A stretch of DNA of 64,000 bases from Lysinibacillus fusiformis (GTDB lineage: Bacteria; Bacillota; Bacilli; Bacillales_A; Planococcaceae): NCBI RefSeq assembly GCF_007362955.1, contig NZ_CP041696.1:1860001-1924000 (forward strand). The letters are read 5' to 3'. The first letter of the stretch is position 1; each line of letters starts with the position of its first letter. Shown here piece by piece: positions 61,121-64,000 of this stretch. The translations under genes and the position numbers were made by a program. The notes under the pieces were generated by a model. The model ran no database searches. It was not told the DNA's origin and saw only the letters and a program-made list of their open reading frames with translations.

Positions 61121-62452
61121 TTAAAATAAACCGCCAACGAAATCAGATATGCCGCCCCATAGATTACCGAAGAAGCTTCCGATCCCTTGGAAGAATAGTG
61201 AGATACCACTAGCGCGCTCCACAGCTTCTGTTGTGACAACATCGGCTGAAAGGTCCTTGCCATCAATAAAGCCGTAATCTGTGCCTTCTGTGCGCTCAAT
61301 AACGACCTTACCCACAACAGTATCTTTCTTCACGCCAGCTTCCAGACTCTTTTTATCTAATACTAATTTAGGTTTATATAAATCTTTCTCAGATGACTTG
61401 ATCATAAATGAAACTGGTTCTTTAACAGCAATCGCTACTTTGTTTTCTTTCCCTTTCGTAACTTTTACTGTTTCTTGATCTTTAAACTTATAGTTTGCTG
61501 GAATAATTTCTTGTTTCGAGAATTGTGAAAAGCCATAGTTAAATAATTTAGCTGTTTCATCGAAACGGGCTCTTTTAGATTCTTGTCCTTTTTCATCTAC
61601 AGCCTTCATAACAACAGAAATTAAACGTGTACCATTGCGCTCTGCCGTACCTGTAATACAATGTCCAGCGAAGTTAGTTGTACCTGTTTTTAATCCGTCT
61701 ACGCCCTCATATTGGAATACTAGTCCAGGTAACATAAAGTTCCAGTTAGACATTTTAATTTCATCATCTGTACCTTCACGGAACGTCTTTTTTGCAATTT
61801 TAGACGTTTCTAATACATTTGGATGATCTTTTAGTAAATGATATGCTAATTTGGCTACAGATTTAGCAGGCATTACGTTTTCATCTTCTGGTCCAGTACC
61901 AGCTGGCTGCATACCAAATAAATCTGCATTGTTTAGACCAGTAGAATTCACGAATTTATAGCCTTCAAGTCCAAGCTCTTCTGCTTTTTTATTCATGAGT
62001 TTTAAAAACTCAGTTTCAGTACCTGCAATTGTTTCTGCAATAGCTACTGTAGCAGCATTTGCAGAGTAAATAGCCATCGCCTCATATAACTCACGAATTG
62101 TATAAGTTCCATCTCTACGCAATGGTACATTACTTAACGCACGGTTTTGAGACATACGATACGTATAATCTGTTACGTGATATTCCTGATCCCACTTAAC
62201 TGTACCTGCATCAATTGCTTCCAATAACAGGTATTCAGTCATCATTTTTGTCATACTTGCAATACCTAGTGAAGTATCTGCATTTTCTTCATATAAAATT
62301 TTCCCTGAATCTGCGTCAATTAAAATCGCAGCATCCACGTGTAGTCCTAAACCTGATTCTGCATTTGCCTTCGCAGGAATTCCCGCAAACATACTAATTA
62401 ACAGAACAGGAATTAGGAGCAAACGTAATACGGTGTTCATTGTCTTTTTCAC
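61121..62452 (-). CDS. dacA: D-alanyl-D-alanine carboxypeptidase (PBP5)
   Basis: 443 residues. A signal peptide ends near AKANA-ES. The active-site motifs are SxxK (S66-M-T-K69), SAN in YSANAAT and KTG in GLKTGTT. The C-terminal amphipathic segment (FFQGIGSFFGNLWGGISDFVGGLF) anchors it to the membrane. It trims pentapeptides in peptidoglycan. I chose the GTG at 62452 behind GGAGGG; 23 residues upstream in the same frame have no support. It follows guaB, as in B. subtilis. Confidence 0.93.
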   Translation of the reverse strand: MKKTMNTVLRLLLIPVLLISMFAGIPAKANAESGLGLHVDAAILIDADSGKILYEENADTSLGIASMTKMMTEYLLLEAIDAGTVKWDQEYHVTDYTYRMSQNRALSNVPLRRDGTYTIRELYEAMAIYSANAATVAIAETIAGTETEFLKLMNKKAEELGLEGYKFVNSTGLNNADLFGMQPAGTGPEDENVMPAKSVAKLAYHLLKDHPNVLETSKIAKKTFREGTDDEIKMSNWNFMLPGLVFQYEGVDGLKTGTTNFAGHCITGTAERNGTRLISVVMKAVDEKGQESKRARFDETAKLFNYGFSQFSKQEIIPANYKFKDQETVKVTKGKENKVAIAVKEPVSFMIKSSEKDLYKPKLVLDKKSLEAGVKKDTVVGKVVIERTEGTDYGFIDGKDLSADVVTTEAVERASGISLFFQGIGSFFGNLWGGISDFVGGLF

Positions 62453-62531
62453 CTTCAAAGCCCTCCAATAAATAATCTTGTCCTCGATAATTTTATCATA
62501 GATATTATCGTACGTGCGCAATCTCTATCAT

Positions 62532-62575
62532 AAAAAAATGCTCTCGTGCCATCTTTGTAGACGATACGAGAGCAT
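62532..62575 (-). terminator. Terminator after guaB
   Basis: ATGCTCTCGT (62538-62547) pairs with ACGAGAGCAT (62566-62575), with Ts on the minus strand. Confidence 0.88.
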
Positions 62576-62594
62576 AAAAGTTGCTAACAATATA

Positions 62595-64000
<1,406 letters not shown>

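Overview
The window is a low-GC, Gram-positive (Bacillales) chromosome segment. It most resembles Lysinibacillus or a close Planococcaceae relative; this rests on protein similarity and gene order as I recall them, not on a search. Both edges carry the origin-proximal block known from Bacillus subtilis, guaB-dacA-pdxS-pdxT-serS ... scr-dnaX-yaaK-recR-yaaL-bofA-rrn-yaaO-tmk-darA-yaaR-holB-ricT, all on the minus strand. Unlike B. subtilis, a ~40 kb stretch of accessory genes (about 14.7-54.4 kb) separates serS from scr/dnaX. tadA, dgk and dck, normally close neighbours, are scattered inside it.

Layout. 0-4.9 kb: ricT (partial), holB, yaaR, darA, tmk and an Orn/Lys/Arg decarboxylase. 5.2-10.3 kb: a complete rRNA operon (16S-23S-5S, minus strand) with no tRNA in the spacer. 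10.6-14.3 kb: bofA, yaaL, recR, ebfC, dnaX and the long SRP RNA. 14.4-18.2 kb, plus strand: tRNA-Ser(UGA), a GlnK/GlnL-like two-component pair and a dicarboxylate/glutamate symporter preceded by a three-fold direct repeat that may be the regulator's binding site. 18.3-22.4 kb: an RraA-like protein and an MFS transporter whose last codon is split by a group IIC intron with a frameshifted reverse transcriptase. 22.4-25.5 kb: a soluble PAS/chemoreceptor-type protein, a LOG-family protein, and dck and dgk. 25.5-25.9 kb: a MITE-like repeat. 25.9-30.5 kb: metal homeostasis (csoR-copZ-copA, and czrA with a CDF exporter), with visible operators. 30.5-31.4 kb: phage-like debris and a 28-residue hydrophobic peptide gene. 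31.5-34.2 kb: tadA, a gamma-carbonic-anhydrase-like protein, a nitronate monooxygenase and a hotdog thioesterase.

34.2-47.7 kb is a phenylacetate (paa) catabolic cluster: paaK, a ferredoxin reductase, a ferredoxin, paaABCD, an EthD-like protein, paaF, paaG, an aldehyde dehydrogenase, paaH, a thiolase, a third crotonase and paaX, with a divergent PaaI-type thioesterase. Phenylacetate would be activated to the CoA thioester, epoxidised by PaaABC(D), isomerised by PaaG, ring-opened and beta-oxidised to acetyl-CoA and succinyl-CoA. The usual reductase PaaE and the fused PaaZ hydratase are absent. A ferredoxin plus NADPH-ferredoxin reductase pair sits where PaaE would be expected. 47.9-54.1 kb: a complete Liv-type ABC importer (livKHMGF order) and a divergent LysR regulator. 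54.5-64 kb: serS with a T-box leader, pdxT, pdxS, a divergent MocR-type regulator (PdxR-like), asnB, dacA and guaB (cut by the window edge).

The strongest items for a second look are the group IIC intron and its insertion site, the PaaE replacement, the possible GlnL-type direct repeat, the MITE-like repeat, the unannotated 28-aa peptide, and the unusual U73 of tRNA-Ser.
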